Shown in pieces: positions 13,918 to 14,545 of a stretch of DNA of 14,545 nucleotides. The notes beneath the pieces were generated by a model, which saw only the letters and a program-made list of their open reading frames with translations, was not told the origin of the DNA and did no database searches. Positions within the stretch are counted from its first letter, which is position 1; every line of letters begins with the position of its first letter. A program made the translations under genes and the position numbers. The DNA comes from Roseiarcus sp049514155 (GTDB taxonomy: Bacteria; Pseudomonadota; Alphaproteobacteria; Rhizobiales; Beijerinckiaceae): positions 1 through 14,545 of the forward strand of contig NZ_JBEKVH010000101.1 in the NCBI RefSeq assembly GCF_049514155.1. Reading direction: 5' to 3'.

Positions 13918-14004
13918 CCACCTCGATGCGCCGCTGTCAACCGGCTTCGCCGGTCCTACGCTCCGCTGCGGCCGCTCCGCGGTGACAGCGTCGCATCGAC
14001 GTGG
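13918..14004. repeat. Inverted repeat with 22-bp arms just after amn
   Basis: Arms at 13918-13939 and 13983-14004 are reverse complements at 20 of 22 positions (core CGATGCG and CGCTGTCA). They enclose a 43-bp interior with its own perfect hairpin ACCGGC-TTC-GCCGGT (13939-13953) and a GCGGCCGC palindrome (13967-13974). As RNA it would fold into a branched stem right after the amn stop and could end or stabilise that transcript. There is no T-run. It may be a dispersed element. Confidence 0.75.
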
Positions 14005-14014
14005 CGATGGTTCG

Positions 14015-14076
14015 CCAAGGTCTTCGACGGTTAAATCCGGCCCGATCGGGCCGGATTTGTCCGTCGAAGACCTTGG
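14015..14076. repeat. 62-bp near-perfect palindrome
   Basis: The palindrome is centred between 14045 and 14046. The outer arms CCAAGGTCTTCGACGG (14015-14030) and CCGTCGAAGACCTTGG (14061-14076) match fully. The inner 26 bp (14033-14058, core GGCCCGATCGGGCC) is fully self-complementary. Only the two-base steps at 14031-14032 and 14059-14060 fail, as one T-T and one T-G opposition. It has almost no loop, so it can form a cruciform or a very strong RNA hairpin. Confidence 0.9.
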
Positions 14077-14085
14077 TTGCGAAAG

Positions 14086-14173
14086 GCCTGAACCGCGCGC
14101 AGCGGTCAATGGCGGCCGAAGGCCGTCCGCGCAGCGGGCGCGAAGCGCCATTGACGGCGAGCACGGTTCAGGC
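14086..14173. repeat. Cloverleaf-like nested inverted repeat
   Basis: The outer arms GCCTGAACCG (14086-14095) and CGGTTCAGGC (14164-14173) match perfectly. A second perfect pair, GTCAATGGCG (14105-14114) and CGCCATTGAC (14146-14155), lies inside. Two inner hairpins with GAA loops follow: CGGCC-GAA-GGCCG (14113-14125) and GGCGC-GAA-GCGCC (14137-14149). The whole could fold like a tRNA-shaped cloverleaf, but it has no tRNA signatures. Confidence 0.8.
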
Positions 14174-14324
14174 GCCCGCACACGGCCCGTGCTCTCCCCG
14201 AGGACAACCTATTGAGCCTCCACAGCTAGAAGCCCCGGGAGGCGGCTGCGGCGCCGCCTCGCTCAACGCCGCTTTTTCCCAAAGCGCCTACCGCGCGCTG
14301 CAGTGAGATTGACGCACTGCGTCT

Positions 14325-14435
14325 CTTCTCCCCGTTTACGGGGAGAAGCGGGGATGAGGGGCCGGGCGGGAAGCCGCAATGGCGAGGCCAGTCCCCACGC
14401 CCCTCACCCTGCCTCTCCCCGCGTGCGGGGAGAGG
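14325..14435. repeat. Paired CTCCCCG hairpins, rhizobial-type dispersed intergenic element
   Basis: The two hairpins are CTTCTCCCCG-TTTA-CGGGGAGAAG (14325-14348) and CCTCTCCCCG-CGTG-CGGGGAGAGG (14412-14435). TGAGGGGC (14355-14362) also mirrors GCCCCTCA (14399-14406), so the element is roughly symmetric overall. This wording is one I know as a frequent intergenic repeat in Hyphomicrobiales genomes. That is recollection, not a search. Confidence 0.8.
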
Positions 14436-14545
14436 GGAAGGTTGAATCCCCGAAAGACCAGAACGCTCCACGACGCCCGCGGCCCGCGCTGCGCGCTTGA
14501 CGCCGCTTGCTTCGCCTGAGCGGGCGGGCCAAGTTTCCGGCCATG

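Larger units (their letters stand above)
13894..14545. other. Gene-free, repeat-rich region downstream of amn
   Basis: About 650 bp without a believable gene. Open frames here are short, run through palindromes and show no family motif. The stretch contains four separate inverted-repeat elements, listed individually. Between them, 14174-14324 and 14436-14545 show only short GC palindromes and nothing I can name. The window ends at an ATG whose gene, if any, cannot be judged. Confidence 0.65.

Noticed and set aside
14086..14173. tRNA gene or integron attC site
   Set aside because: The cloverleaf lacks a TTCGA-type T loop, D-loop bases and a sensible anticodon arm. No RYYYAAC/GTTRRRY core pair is present and no integrase is nearby.
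12466..14181. 571-codon open frame on the minus strand
   Set aside because: It mirrors amn and runs into the palindromes. The amn frame has clear catalytic motifs, while this one is repetitive Arg/Asp/Gly.
13894..14545. CRISPR array
   Set aside because: The repeats are inverted, of different sequence and irregularly spaced. No direct repeat-spacer pattern exists.

Overview
This window looks like chromosomal DNA from a GC-rich alphaproteobacterium, most likely of the order Hyphomicrobiales (Rhizobiales). The reasons are the very high GC codon third positions, close alphaproteobacterial versions of DnaK, MscL, class I fumarase and AMP nucleosidase, and several intergenic palindromic repeats of the kinds scattered through rhizobial and methylotroph genomes. 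I see no phage, transposase, CRISPR, tRNA or rRNA. The exact genus cannot be read from the sequence.

Layout. Positions 1-944 (minus strand) are the first 314 codons of dnaK, cut by the window edge, with a heat-shock-like promoter about 175 bp upstream. On the plus strand follow an exported six-cysteine protein of unknown function (1258-2103), the mechanosensitive channel mscL (2168-2575), a nested palindrome (2588-2638), a family I PLP-dependent aminotransferase (2686-3897) and a CitE-like CoA-ester lyase (4003-4890). Next comes the most interesting block, a tight three-gene operon (5151-7910). It encodes an Nramp-family membrane transporter with a changed metal site, a 64-residue single-pass membrane protein, and a soluble protein that joins PRC-barrel, MgtE-N and CBS domains without the MgtE membrane channel. 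A class I (4Fe-4S) fumarase (7996-9612) and a GFA/CENP-V-type zinc protein (9747-10163) follow.

After a rhizobial-type intergenic repeat (10195-10305) lies a divergent pair, a small GIY-YIG protein (minus) and a DUF2239 protein (plus). The gap between them carries two copies of TTATACCCGGAT, probably a shared operator. A same-strand cluster then encodes a DUF1993 protein, a RidA-family imine deaminase and AMP nucleosidase (amn). The last 650 bp have no convincing gene. They hold a dense set of inverted repeats: a 22-bp-arm stem, a 62-bp near-perfect palindrome, a cloverleaf-like element, and a paired-hairpin repeat of CTCCCCG/CGGGGAG type.

How the genes may work together. Most of the window is housekeeping and central metabolism. 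The metal-transport operon is the best candidate for an under-described system. My inference is that a transporter related to Nramp/NRMT proteins, with Met replaced by Ala in helix 6, is gated or regulated in trans by a detached MgtE-type Mg2+-sensing module, with the small membrane protein as a possible linker.
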